From Sphagnum magellanicum (Eukaryota > Streptophyta > Sphagnopsida > Sphagnales > Sphagnaceae): DNA of 64,000 nucleotides. Shown piece by piece: positions 36,901-50,060 of the stretch (position 1 is its first letter; each line of letters begins with the position of its first letter). Below the pieces are notes generated by a model. That model was not told the origin of the DNA, ran no database searches, and worked only from the letters and a program-made list of their open reading frames with translations. The position numbers and the translations under genes are program-made. Where the stretch lies: positions 4,092,001 through 4,156,000 of the forward strand of contig CM038919.1 in the NCBI GenBank assembly GCA_021904315.1, written 5' to 3'.

Positions 36901-39789
36901 AATAATCTAGTGTAGAAAAGTTTGAAGTGTATAAGCAATGATATCTATATGTACATATTCATAAACATTTTAATACTTTATTCCAATTCAACTAAAGGCT
37001 TGCATTTACACTTTAAATGAATTGCACAATTTGTAAATCTTTTAATAGTATGAGTTGCCACATAATTGACAACTAATTTTAAATGAGTTGAACACTTTAA
37101 ATCCAAAATAGTGGACAAGTAATAGTTATGTAGAGAAACCATAGTGGCACATTTAGTTGTAAAACTAGCCAATTTAGTTGATTATTAGTTGTAAACAACT
37201 TGCAAGTTCTAGATGTTATGGACCTTTATTTAACCGTACATGTGGCATGATCATACATATCAATGCCATATGCTAGTTGCAAAGTACTTGCCCACTCAAC
37301 ACTAAAGTTACACCAATTGCAACATAGTTGAGATTAACCACTTTGCTGCAACTTATGATCATGGTCAAACTACGGTTGACTATCACCGTATATATTTTGC
37401 ATGCATACACTCGTATAAAGTCCAAGTTGCAACTAATGTTCAACTAAATTACAACTATGAAATATTCTAACATGACATTTTAATTATTAATTCATTGTAT
37501 TTCCATATTGTAGTTATACCCTACTTGCACAATAGTTTTCGTGATAATTTAGTTGCATGCTAGTTTAGTCTCTATGGACATGATTTCTCATAGTGATTTG
37601 TGATTGTTGTGAATTTTCTTTTGATTAAATGAGAACCAAAACATGTCATCATTGGGTTGTTTGATACGAGTGGTGTAGCCATGGCACCAAAATTATGCCA
37701 ACTCCTAATAGATTTCATTCAAAAGATTATTGCTTATGGGAAGGATGAAGGGTCCAATCTATAAACTTTTGTGGTTGTTTTGAATTTGATTTTCCTACAA
37801 TAGTTTGGGCATGTTTGATCCATTTGATGGATCATGATTTGAACATGCTTCATCAAAAGTGTGTTAATATAATACTACATTTATGAAAATGCAAATTTTT
37901 GTGGGTTGAATTATACATATGTAAAGACTACCCAAACATATGTTTCTTGTTGTCTAGGTTCATAAATGATTGTTTGTTCAATAGGAGGCTAAATAAGGCG
38001 AGATTTTTTTCTTTTAACATATGAAGGTTTATAAGCCAAAATTTACTATTTTAAGATGCATTGACATTTCGATCGATCATGTTGCCTTATACTATTTTCA
38101 ACAATTTATGTCACCGTATAATTGTGTGCCATCTCCATGAACCTAGGCCATTTGCAAAATTATGGTCAAAATGTTTCACCAATTGTGATTAATTGTGTGT
38201 TGAATTAGAGATAAAGACATTGACTTCAAGTGGAGTTACCTTGAGTTTTATCATCTCAATGTGTCAAGAATTTTGTGATGATTTTGCAAACTATGTTGTT
38301 CATGATAGCTTGGGAGATCTAGAGGTGAATGAGTTAGACCAAGAATTGGAAGAATTTATGATGCACATGAAAATCCAAATTTTGGAATGCTTTTTTTGCC
38401 TTTGACCTTCTTTGTGCATGGATTTGATGGGGGAAAAAAACATTTTGACCCTAATGTTGGATCTTAGATTCAATCCCATGTTGTTAATCACTAGTTTTGT
38501 AGGTTGTGATGTAACATTAGTTTTCATGGTTGACTATAATAAACAATTGTTCATACCTTTGTTGGTGGAATGTTACAAATTTTGATGTGAATGAAGATCG
38601 TCAAGTGCAAGGCTTAGTGGACATTGTGGATTGTGAACCCTAAACCCCTAAGACAAATGTTGACACTTTGAAATAACTTGTAAATGAAGAGAGCTTGATG
38701 CATTTCACCAATATCATATTGATGAGTGTAATTAATATAATTATGATTTGGAATTAATATAAGATTAACTTGTGAAAAGGCCTATTGGTGTCTATATTTT
38801 CATGAATGATCTCAAATATTGCTTGTTGCTTCTTTTTCCAATGTTTGATGATAGTTGGGAAAATGTAGTACCATCTTGTTGCTTTTCTTTTTAATTGTTG
38901 TGTGCTTAATTTCTATTGCTTAAAATCTTCAGAGCTTGAGGATTGACGATTGAAAAAGTTCAATAAGTTTTGTATCTGAAGTTTGGAGTTATTTGTTATC
39001 TTTATGTGTTTGAAATTCAAAAGCATTGATCATAGTTTGGGAAGTTTCATTAACAATTGTGTGAATGGTAACTACTTTTTTATTTTCAATGGCCTAATCA
39101 CATTTGTGTATGATTGTTCATTTTGAATTTGAATTTTTGAAGGTTGACATGTGAGAAGCCCATTGACATGTCTGTCTAGTTATTAATCTTGAATATTTTG
39201 AATTTTTTTGAGTTGAGAAGATTATTTAACATCTTTGTCTAATTGTAATTTTTGTGTGCTTGAAGTTGAAAGTTCATAAGTTTGAGGAGGGCCATTCACA
39301 TGTGTCTAATTGAATGCTTCACAATCTTCACTACTTGTGGGGTTTGAGGTGAGAGCTTAGAATCAAAGGCATCTCTTTTGGGAAGCGAGAGTTTATAGGG
39401 ATGAAACTCCATTTTGATTGATCCAACAACATTTTAAATGTCAAACTCCTGGACTTGATTGTTGTTAAATTATGAAAAAAGAAAAAGAAAAAGAACAAGA
39501 CCCAACTAGTTGTTGGATTAAAAAAAAACAAGACCAGATTCCAAATCCCATTGTACTATAGATATCCTTATATACCAATATATATTGTAGAGAAATTGGG
39601 TTATATAACTATATATAACCTATACATAATATACTTCATTTTTCTTTCAATTATTTTAGGGATAAATTTTCCCACGTGTTAATACCCAAAAAAAACTTTA
39701 AAAAAAAAATAGTAATTAAAAAAAATTAAAAAATTATATAAAGAAAACTTAATCAAAAGATTTTTGTCATACAAATAAAGTCAGAGAGG
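36901..39789. other. AT-rich spacer before the CBR gene
   Basis: No coding homology was found. ORFs are short and poor in complexity. Further TTGCAACT phrases at 37260-37450 relate loosely to the repeat at 35228-35490. Confidence 0.5.
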
Positions 39790-40056
39790 CTATGAAAGAA
39801 TGTAGTTGTTATACCATACCTTTTGGGCCTTTGGAGTTGTTGCTGATCAGACTTACGACTCTTGTATTGCATGAACAGAAAACGCCCTTTTTCTGTAACG
39901 CTCCAAACCACACTCCTTACGTAAGTTACTCAGATTTCAACTGAACTTTGTTGTGCATGAGAGAGAGGGACACACACACGCAAACACACACACACACACA
40001 AAAGAGGCGGAAGGGAGAGGGGAGAGGGAGCTCGGATAGTGCTGGAGTAGGGAGAG
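39790..40056 (+). promoter_or_regulatory. CBR1-like 5' leader
   Basis: A change from AT-rich DNA to a GC-richer leader precedes the start codon. It includes a (CA)n tract at about 39970-40001 and a GAGGGGAGAGGGAG purine run. A promoter core could not be assigned. Confidence 0.45.
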
Positions 40057-43000
40057 ATGAGGGGATTCGTTGAGCAACTGCTGTATCATAGAGCGACACA
40101 ACTGGGGCTCGCGTTGGCGTTGCTGGCCGTGGTTGTAGGAGTGGTTTGCGTCTGTTACTCCAATCGGAAGCCAAGAAGTAAGCATAATTTTCTGCATTCA
40201 TGTGCCTGACCATGATGACATGTGAAACCTCATTTTCCTCTTCTTCCTCCTCCTACTCATCTATACTTATTTGTCAAGTATCATCTGGATGATCGGGATG
40301 TCGCCGCCGATATGAGATAGGCGGTCGGTCTTCTTGAGGGAAGTACAAGCTGTCCGGCAGCTAAACAAAAGTCTTTGGAGGAAAATTGAGCCAGGAAACT
40401 TTCCTAAAGCTGAAAAATGAGCAAGAGAGTGCAAGAATTGACATGCTTGTAGTTAGTTATGTACGCAGGAATCCTAGAAACTGATTTGTGCGTAACTGCG
40501 CAAACTTGAACAAACTGACAGGAAATTTTGGATTCATTGAAAATGAGTCTCCTTCATTCCAGGTTTGGATCAGTTTCATAATTAGCTGTTCCGATTGGGT
40601 TATCTATTTATTAGGCTTGCTCCATGCAGATACAACTCGTGATTATGTACAGAAGAGGAAGCCTACAAGTTTTATAGCATCTAGGTTACATCGGCCACAT
40701 TGCATTTTTTTCTTTCCTAATCATGTCATGTACTATTTTATGTTGAGAATGAAAAAATAATAGGGAAGCACATGTTGAAAGAAGATGTGCTTCTGCTTCT
40801 ACGTAGTTACGTGGATTAGGTTTTTTTTTGTCATGGATATGGGGCCTCGTCTTGATGATGGAGTCCAAATTATCTTGAAAAGGAGTATGATTGAAGTGAA
40901 CCTGTGGTCAGCTTCACGAAAGATAGGTCAAAACATAGAAAGAGGCCTCAGTAACCTAGAAGATGTTGCAGTGGCCTTTGGATGCAGCGGTGCTGCAGCC
41001 AGACAAGTGGTTGAAGTTCAAGCTGGTGAAGAAGCAACAAGTGAGCCACAATGTGGTGAAGCTTCATTTTGCGCTACCTACTCCACAATCAGTGCTTGGT
41101 CTTCCCATTGGTCAGCACATCAGCTGCATGTAACACATCTGTTCTGCTTCCTGATCTCTGCTTCTTCCCTTGCATTTCTGGATTAAATAACACCTTATTA
41201 TTCCTTTATACACCTTGGAGTCTTTATGTTAGCACTGTGCAGAAAATCATGCATAGATCTGCAAAGGCAGCATGCCCTCTTGAGATGGATGGAGGAGGTA
41301 CCTGCTCTTGGAGCCCAGGAGCAGTATGGTCTACAGATCCCATCTGAATAGACAGTCACTAACAGCTAGGATTATTTTTTTGTTCTATCTTCCAAGGTAA
41401 CTGGCTATGCACTATCATTGCCTCTGATTGAGACAAAAACTAACAAATTTTGTCATCACTGTGGTAATGTACCTTCCAGTGTCAACAACTTGCACTAATG
41501 TAGGCAAGGGAGCTGACACAGATGGTTTCACTCTGACTCATTGAACCTATGAAGGACACTCCTGATTGATGGAAAATGGATAATTTACAGACATATATGT
41601 CTGTATGCCCCACCTCAGCTTTGTGGCAGTACTATAGGTTTTTCCAGAACTGAGAATCAAAAGAGTGTCCCCCCACCTACACAGTTTGTAGCAAGCAGAT
41701 TTTTGTTATCAAACACTTAGAACGGTTGGTTCCTGATCATTCAATGAATGCCAAAGAGTCCTTCTCTTCTTGTATTGAAAAAGGGATGTGACATGTTCTG
41801 TTGACTTTGAGTGCCTCTTGTGCAAGGGATTTGACACTAATGGGATGGAGGTACTGAGGCCATATGCACCCACTACACTTGACTCAGACATTGGCTTCTT
41901 TGAGTTGGTCATCAAGGTGAGAAGTCAACCTTGTTCCATGGGCAGCAGCAGCAGGTCTTACTAATTTCATAGCGTCCATCCTCCACCTCAAGGTGTGCAT
42001 ATTACATGTTGAAAGCTGCCTAAGAGTCAATGTATTGTTTCCGGCACCTCAATGAGGTTCCCCTTGCAAAAGATAGAGGGCAGCAACATATTCTTGCCTA
42101 GCTGACATAGTTAAGCCAGCTGATCAAACTCGATCTCAAAGATGGAGATGAGAGTTATCAGGGTTTATTGGAAGTTGTGTGATACTGTGGTAAAATGGTG
42201 ACAATCAGTACAGAAATGCACGTGTTGCTGCAATCTATTCTCTTAGCTCCTGTTGCCAGGTCTCTCATTTAACTGTATTATCTGATGTTTTGATGAATCC
42301 TGGATATTGATTTCTTACCAATAGTGTTTGATGAATGTTCTTGTAGATCTATAAGGAGGGCAAAGTGTCAGCCTATTTTGGCAAAATGAAGGAGGGTGAA
42401 TACCCCTCTGCTAGGGGCCCCAAGGTATGGCCAGATGGTAATCTTTTGGTGCAAGATATTTGGCTTCTGTAAAGTTGACCTGTGTGTTAGGTGATGTCAA
42501 ATCATGAGAAGTGCCTGTTTCAAAACACATCATTTATTTGTAGTATTGTTGTGGACTGTGTCAGTAATCTTCATGGCACTTTTGGGTTTTCTTGAAGAGT
42601 TTGCTTTGCTTTGAGGTTTTGAAATCTTTGTGAGGCTCCTTATGCAATTTAATTTGATCTTTGGTGCCTGAATTGTAGGGGTGTTTCAGGTACAAACCCA
42701 ATCAGGTCTGGGCCGTTGGCATGCTCGCAGGAGGAACTGGCATTACTCCCATGTACCAGGTATGCTGCCCTTCATAGAAACCTGCTGTCTTACATCCCAT
42801 CAAGGAACAGAGCTTGATGTGCTTTGTACATTGTCTCCTGTCAGGGCTCCCAAATTTCTTTTCGTTGAGTAAAATATCTGGCTCATGTGAGTCACTGTTC
42901 AGGTGATGAAGTAGCTTTCACACTGTTATCATTGTGGCTGGAGGGTGACCTTGACCTTCCTTTGTTCTCCGAGTCCACACTATGGCCTCTCACTAACATC

Positions 43001-45000
43001 TTTGTGTAATCCATGTTCAAATTAAGCAACTGTAGCCCTCATTCTGTCTCAAATTGTCACATGGGTGAATCGAGACAGTAGATGGCATGTTGGGTCAGAG
43101 TTATTCATGTAAGAAGCTTTGAAGATTTATCCTTTGCTACATAATTCCAATCTAGAGTTATGATGATGCTGACCAGGAAGCAATGTGATACCTACATGGA
43201 GATTTCGCACTCCTCAATGTGTAATAGATGATCAGGTCAAGTTTTAGAGCTCCAGAGTCCAGATGGCTCAATCTGCACAACAGTACTTTGATGGTTAGCC
43301 TGATTCACATTTCCCATTAGGTCAGAATGCAGCATAAATCATAAACCCAACGAATGAGCTGCTGTTATCACATGTATTCATTTTGAGCAAATGCCTCTGG
43401 TGCAGGTGGCACGAGCAATTTTGGAGAATCCAGAGGACAAGACAAAGATTTATATGATCTATGCTAATGTCACTTATGATGACATTCTACTCAAGGTGTT
43501 GATGATAATCTTTGCCTTATTTTCATTTCATTAATTGGGGCTCTCAAATCCATATCTGAAGGGAGTTTCTTCTGGTTCTCTTCCAACTCAAATATCATGC
43601 ATATCTTAGTCTTTATTCTCTGACCAGTCAATTAGATAACACCATGTAATGCTGAACTTCATTTATGGATTGTTGGACTGGAAGACTTCTCCAGAGAAGC
43701 TTTTGCTAAAAAAACTTCAATTATTAAATTGGATGCTAAGATGAAACTACAAAACTGCTACAAGTATTGGGTGAGTTTTCACGCAAGGAATTAACCCATG
43801 AGCCCAGAAATCTGATGTGTCTCACTGTCCGCACAATCTGTACTGGCATTCATGGTGCATGGCTGATAACTGAGGGAGCTGCATGACAGGAGGATCTGGA
43901 CAGATTTGCAAGGGACTATCCTGGTCAATTTAAAGTGTATTATGTCCTCAATCAGGTAAATTGCTTTTGTTGTGGATCACTTCATGACTTGTCTTGATTT
44001 GGAACAAGGACTTTTTGCTACTAATATTGAAGTTGACCTGAGACTACTTGTGAAGCCAGGCTTCCCTGGCCACCCGGATTTTCAATTCAACCCCAGGTTC
44101 AGAATGCTGTGGTGGTTTCCAGAAATGTTTATACTCCTGGATCTGATGCAAATAGTTTATGTATTTAAGTAACTGTGCTGTGGTCATGTCATTTCTCTCT
44201 GACAGCTGATATGTGCTGCCATGGGTTTCAATTGATTTGCTAGCCCATGTATGGGGGTTAGTTGTAAGACTTGAGTGATTATGGATTCATTTCAAGTCCA
44301 GGATGCATTAGAGTCACATCCCTAGGCTAGCTTGGTTTTAGTTTTAACTTTAGCTGGATTATACATCAGCTTTGTGCAACCCATTCAGACTGCATAGCAT
44401 ATGTTGCTTGAGGGTTAACATTACATACTGTGGACTTTCACAAGATTTCTTTGGTTTTATGCAGCCTCCAACAGAATGGGGCAGTGGTGTTGGATATGTC
44501 TCCAAAGGAATGATAGAGGCTAATTGCTCCCCACCAACTGATGATCTCTAGGTAACATGTGAACAATGCATGGCTTCCAATTGGTGGATATGAGTGCTTG
44601 TCTTGAGCTCAATTCTGCAGTGTTCCGAGATGGCAAAAAGATTCTATGTTATGCGTTGCTCAAGAGTAGGTTATGGTAGTGTAAATACCATTCACAATGT
44701 CTAGATGCAAAGGTCCCCCTTTGAATTGACTAAAAACAATTTGCTGCTGACCATGCAAACCTTAAAGGCAGGCGAAATCAGACCTCCTGCAAATGACTCT
44801 CGAGTTGCTATGCCTTGAGGCAGCATTCCCAAAAACTGTATTTGAGGGGTGTGGCCAGACAGAAAAATCTGTTGGAGTTGTCTAAGATTGTGATAGTGTG
44901 TCCTCAGATTTTGCGGTGTGGACCCCCTCCTATGAACAAGGCTATGGCTGCCCACTGCGATGATCTTGGCTACACCAAGGCCATGCAGTTTCAGTTTTGA
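40057..45000 (+). CDS. CBR1: NADH-cytochrome b5 reductase (CBR1-like), 9 exons, frame interrupted
   Basis: CBR1 is an ER-anchored FAD enzyme that passes electrons from NADH to cytochrome b5 for fatty-acid desaturation and related reactions. Exons: 40057-40177, 40988-41129, 41827-41916, 42347-42424, 42679-42759, 43406-43495, 43890-43955, 44465-44551, 44908-45000. Exon 1 gives an N-terminal membrane anchor ([17 protein letters not shown]). Conserved blocks follow: [24 protein letters not shown] (FAD site), [33 protein letters not shown], and [15 protein letters not shown] (NADH site) ending in QFQF. Total length would be about 282 aa, normal for plants. Two defects are visible. Exon 8 ends in TAG where relatives have a glutamine, and exon 2 (phase 2) does not join exon 3 (phase 0) without a frameshift. 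The FAD motif also has Ala for the usual Thr/Ser. The gene is either a recent pseudogene, or it uses unseen splicing or holds sequence errors. Confidence 0.88.
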
Positions 45001-48000
45001 TTCTACCATGAAGCAGTTGTGATACCAAATGACCATTTTGCGAAGTCCTTGCCAAGATAGGCATTGCTTATGGCATCATCATTAGTTTGCTGGAACTCCA
45101 TGTTTCAGCCCCAGTCACAATCTGGTGAAATATGGCTTGATGGGATGCAATGGATGCTCCCAATATTTGCATTGGTTTCAATTCCAGTAGCATCTTTACC
45201 TTTGTGAGACCCTGGATTGGCCGAATCTGTTTCTTAACCTCTTTTAACATTCTGCTTTATGATTAATACATTAGTAGCCAGTGACTCCCTGTTACTGCTG
45301 TCTTACCAACATAGTGAGGCTGTGGCTCTTTGAAATGAATTCAGATACCTGTGATTTGAATTGACATATATGTTGCAGCCAGGAGACCTGCAAATATCAT
45401 CTTGACCACAAATGGTTGATGAGGAGACATAGTTGACAATACAAGAATGTAGTCCTTAACACCATTTTGCAACCTTGCCCCCCTAACATTCATGTCCAAA
45501 ATTTGGTTTCTGTAAATTTGGACAAGTAAGGAATTTAGCTGCGCACATATTGTGACAAATTTGGTCAAAAATGATTCATGAATGAAATTGTATCTAGTGG
45601 GTTTCAAACTTCAAAGCTTCTTGGATAGTTGCTGGCTGGATTGGGGTGGTACATTCATTGTGTTCTCCATGAATTCATCCTGTGGGAAAGTACCAGATCA
45701 ATAAGAGCCCTGCACCTTATGAGTTTTGTAATCATGGCCCTTTGGGCAGGACTAGGTAGTGGATTTAGTGGGATCATGGCTGATGAATGAAGAGTTTTTG
45801 GTGTTGTATTCTTACCAATCCTAATCTATAGTGCCTTCTTCAGATTGATGAGAAATGGTTTGCAGATGGACTGTTTTCCTTGAATGGATCTTTCAAAGTG
45901 GAAAGCTACATTTGCATCCTGATACAAGGTGCCACAAATCACAGACCCTCACTGTGCATACAGTGGTCAGGATCCAGTTTATGGCATTCATTAGAGGAGT
46001 ATATGGCCATTGATCAGTAATCTTCAATATGTCAAAAGTCTCCTAGTCTGCCGTCTTTCTCTTCTGTAAGTTCCACAGGATAACCCTCTGAAACTCAGCA
46101 AGTCCTAGTTTGAACTATTTTTGTTCAGATGGTTGCCCGTTGTCTCCTTCATCTCTGGTTGTCCTCCACATCTATGAAGTTCTCATCATGTTATGCAAAC
46201 ATCAATACAGACATCAATAGTCACCAGCACCCTGACTATGCAATACCGATCATATGCTTTCGTTAGAACTTCTGGTCCTGCAGCTCAGTCAATTCTTCAA
46301 ATTTGGCTTTTGCATACAAATTAGTCTTGAGAATGGTTGACACTCTTTCCCTCTGTGCTCACTTCTCTCATATTGGTTGGACTCTACTCTTACTTTCAAA
46401 GGAACAACAAGAACAATAGAAACAACAGTGTCATTGAAATGCTGCCAAGCAGTTAAGATAGGATTTGGTTTTTTAGCAATGCATATAGTTGTGATTCCTG
46501 ATGGATTGGGCACACTGTGAAGGACAAATTCCACTACTGACCATCTGCAGTGCAGGTCTTCAGACAGTTCCTGTTGTGGGGCTGCAAACAACTTCAACAT
46601 TCATGGACATCTTCTGAGCCCTACGCACTACAAGTTCATATCTTGAATTCTTCCATATGCTTTCACAAGGTTCTATGCACCTCTTTCTTTGTCTTTCTAA
46701 TGCAAGTCTTCCCTTCTACCAAATTACCAATTAGGTTTTCTTCCAATATGTGTTCAAAATATAAGTCATAGTTTGGAAGTTAGGAATCATGGAGCTGGTG
46801 GTTTGCAATGGGGGGGTGTGCCCATTGTCTTTGCGAGATGTTATGAAACATGCTGATCAAACCACCAGATCCAAGGTAGTCCAAATCAGAAAACACCATT
46901 ATCTCCACTTGAATGTTTCAAAGTGAGTTTCTGAATCCACATAATCTCTGAGGAAAGGAGTCTTCAATTAGGTCAATCTTTGGGGACCATTCAAATGGTG
47001 CTTTCCTCATTGTGTGGTACATTTAGGTTAAATCCCAACTAGGACATTGGGGTCTGCCACAAGGGAAACTGATTTTGAACAGAGGAATTTTATTTATTTT
47101 TGGGATGAAAGCACTGCACAAATTTGGGCTAATGTTTGTTGAAGAATTCCTTAAAAATATGATGATGTTATGTGGGACCCTATCCATTCACAAGGGACCC
47201 TAACCAGCCACTGTCATGCTCCTGGTTATACAAAGTGGATGCAGTTCCAGGTCCAATTCTATATGTGGTACAGGGTGACCAAACTGAGAGGTTCTTTCAA
47301 GACAGGCATTGCTTAAGTCAGCAACTAGCTCTTTGCTGGAATGGCATGTGTCAAAACCTGGCCTTGTTTCCCACGATTTCTGCCATGGATGATTACTCAG
47401 AGTTCAGAAGCCTGCATTGTTTACGTGAAACCCACTAAGGCAATGATGCTCCCATTTATATTGTATTTCCATTGCAGTACTTTGATTTTCATTTGCAACA
47501 TCCTGGGTTGAGCCCTGTGATCCAGATCTTATTCTTTTCATTTAAATTAGTGGGAATTGGTGTGATTGATCAAGTCTCCAAGTGCATGTTACCTCTGCAG
47601 ATCAAGGTGAGGCAGGCAGTAAGCCCAATACAGCGTCCTGAACTTTGAGTAGTCCAGGGTAGAAGTGGGCCACTAATTAAGGTCCTGCATTGACAGGCAA
47701 GCTTAAAAGCTATTATTGTTAAATGTGTGAAATATGAGAAACAGTTTGCAATTCTGTTATGTAGTTCATACACTCTGCCTTGCTAGCATTGTCCATTACC
47801 TACAGTTATGAATAGTACAAGTACACTCCCCACCAAGGATTAGGTTGTTGAATCATCTTTCTTTGCAGTAAAGTATTTCTCTTTCCAAATATGGACTTTT
47901 GGAAGCCTGATTCTGATTGTCAGAACTGGCACATCAATGTGCACTTTAGAGCTGCCTGCATTTACATGTAGCCTGGACAGTGGCAGCATGTTTCAAAATT

Positions 48001-50060
48001 GATCACTCACTACTTGTCCTCTAATTCAGATGAATTTAGGGGCCTAATGCAAAAGCCTTTGATGCCCAGTGATCAATTGCAGGATATATATTATCTGGCA
48101 TTGCTTTCTACCAAAACATTGAAAGAGAGTCCCTGAAATCATTTTTGTAAAATGGAAGGTTGCATTTGTACTTAACGCCCAACCAACACCTCTTACTCAA
48201 CACCCCTAAAGTATCAGACCACAAATCTGCTTTGAACCATCAGCTAATCAAGATTTAATCTTTTCTGCACTACCCAGTCTATAAATGGCTAGGACTCGTC
48301 AGCAATCTTGCAAGTGGTTGTCTATTCAGTTCACCACTAGGCCATACCAGATGCACCTTCTGATGCAAATGGGTTTTCTGCCATGGACTTCCAAGCGCCT
48401 GAGGAGTGAAATGGACAACACCAATGTGCTGCCATTAGTCCGTACAGGGTTAGAAAGCATCTCTCCAAAGGAGCATGATTGCATCATCGAATCATGTTTG
48501 GTCAGCACCCTTTGCAGCTTTCTTCTTCTTCACACAGCCTTATGTGGACAGGTTAGATCTACATCTTTGACATTTGACAAGGACTGAGCTAACTTGCTTG
48601 CTTTCTTTCTTTCCTTCTTTTGACTAGGTTTCATTTCTCTCACTTTTGGTTAAGACAGCTTACTCAAGTTTTGTAGGTGAATATGTAAGCACACTTCAGC
48701 TTGAATTACAGATGTGTTAACATAGTAATGTTTCAGTACACTCATCAGTATAGTAGGCATGTAACTAATTGTTCACAAAACAAAGTCTAGAGAGCCTGCA
48801 TAGAGCCTGCTGATTTCTGTCAAACACAACCATAACTCCTGTTTTCGCTGGAACCTGGATGTGACAATGCTTAGCACAAGCCGGAGCAGTGTCCTCCCAA
48901 TTCCACTGTAATGGAGGGTCACATGGTAGCCCAGGGTATGGGTGTGCCCTGGGCCACCACTTGACCTACCCATATGGTGAAATTCGTACAAGGTACTAAG
49001 GCCTTTGCTATGCATTGTCATGTCCCCATTCCAGCCAGAGCAAGAATTATTATTTCGTGTTGACAGAAACTCAATAATGTGCAAACTTCTAGTCTGTGCC
49101 CCCACCTCCCCACCGCCCCATTACTCAAGTTTTTTTCTAGAACCTCATTCTTATGTTCAGTATTTTGGACTTTATCCCTTTTGCCAACTTTCTGCCTTTG
49201 TTAAAAATGCAGGGATTCTCTTTACAGAGCTTTCCTTTGTTGTGCCCAGCTCCTGGCTGATTCTGTGTTGCCATAGCCCTCCAAGAGCTCAGGTTTCTTT
49301 TGGATGTTCAAAAGTTCAGGGTAGGCAGTTTTTCAATTAATGGGTTGACTTCACCCGAATGGGAAACACTAATCTGAGTTCTGTATTCTTTGTGCACCTC
49401 TCTCTCTCCCCTTTGTACTGAATCCTTTGTGCACCTCTCTCTCCCATTTGTATCAAATTCCAATGTGCAAAATGTTACCAATTCTGTGATGAATCCCTGC
49501 CAATTCTTATCCATATGCATCAGAAGTTCAAGCTAGCTTATCAGGGACCATCAAACTCTCTCATTGTATTCTCTCTCTGATTTTACTTCTTTGAGTGTAA
49601 GTGGATTATATCTACGATTATTTTCCAGGTTTTGTACTTCTCTTGGGTGGTGGGGTTGGGGACTATGACGGGACTTGTCCCAATGGTTGATGGTGGGTTA
49701 GTACACAGAAAGGTTCCTTGAGTTGAATTGAAATTCCTTTAGAGTGAGAAGAGGACAAGGGGAAGAATCTGCAATTTATTTTTTGTGAGGTACAAGATGC
49801 CAAGAGTGGGGAAATGAGAAGGTGGTAGCAAGTGCTTGCACTCCATAGACCATGGAAATTTCCTTTGCATTTGGCAAAAAAATTATGTTGCAAAATCAAA
49901 GCAAAGAAAGCCAATAGGATGTGATTTGGCAACTTGGCAAAATGAAGGAAATCTACCATACCCCAAATAGTGGGTTGACAATTGTTTGTCCATGTCATTA
50001 ATAGTTCCCAACAAGGGATCAAATGCCATTCAATTCTCACCCTTGAACCTACAACAAACA
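45001..50060. other. Unannotated region of gene-like composition
   Basis: Base composition is closer to that of the genes than to the AT-rich spacers, and simple repeats are few. Even so, no exon chain or protein family could be recognised on either strand. The start includes the CBR 3' UTR. The longest open frames (for example 45341-45607 and 46289-46600, both minus) have no motif I know. It may be decayed gene or element sequence. Confidence 0.4.

Noticed and set aside
45341-45607. 88-codon minus-strand ORF after the CBR gene
   Set aside because: Its composition is plausible, but there is no recognised family, no splice context and no continuation.
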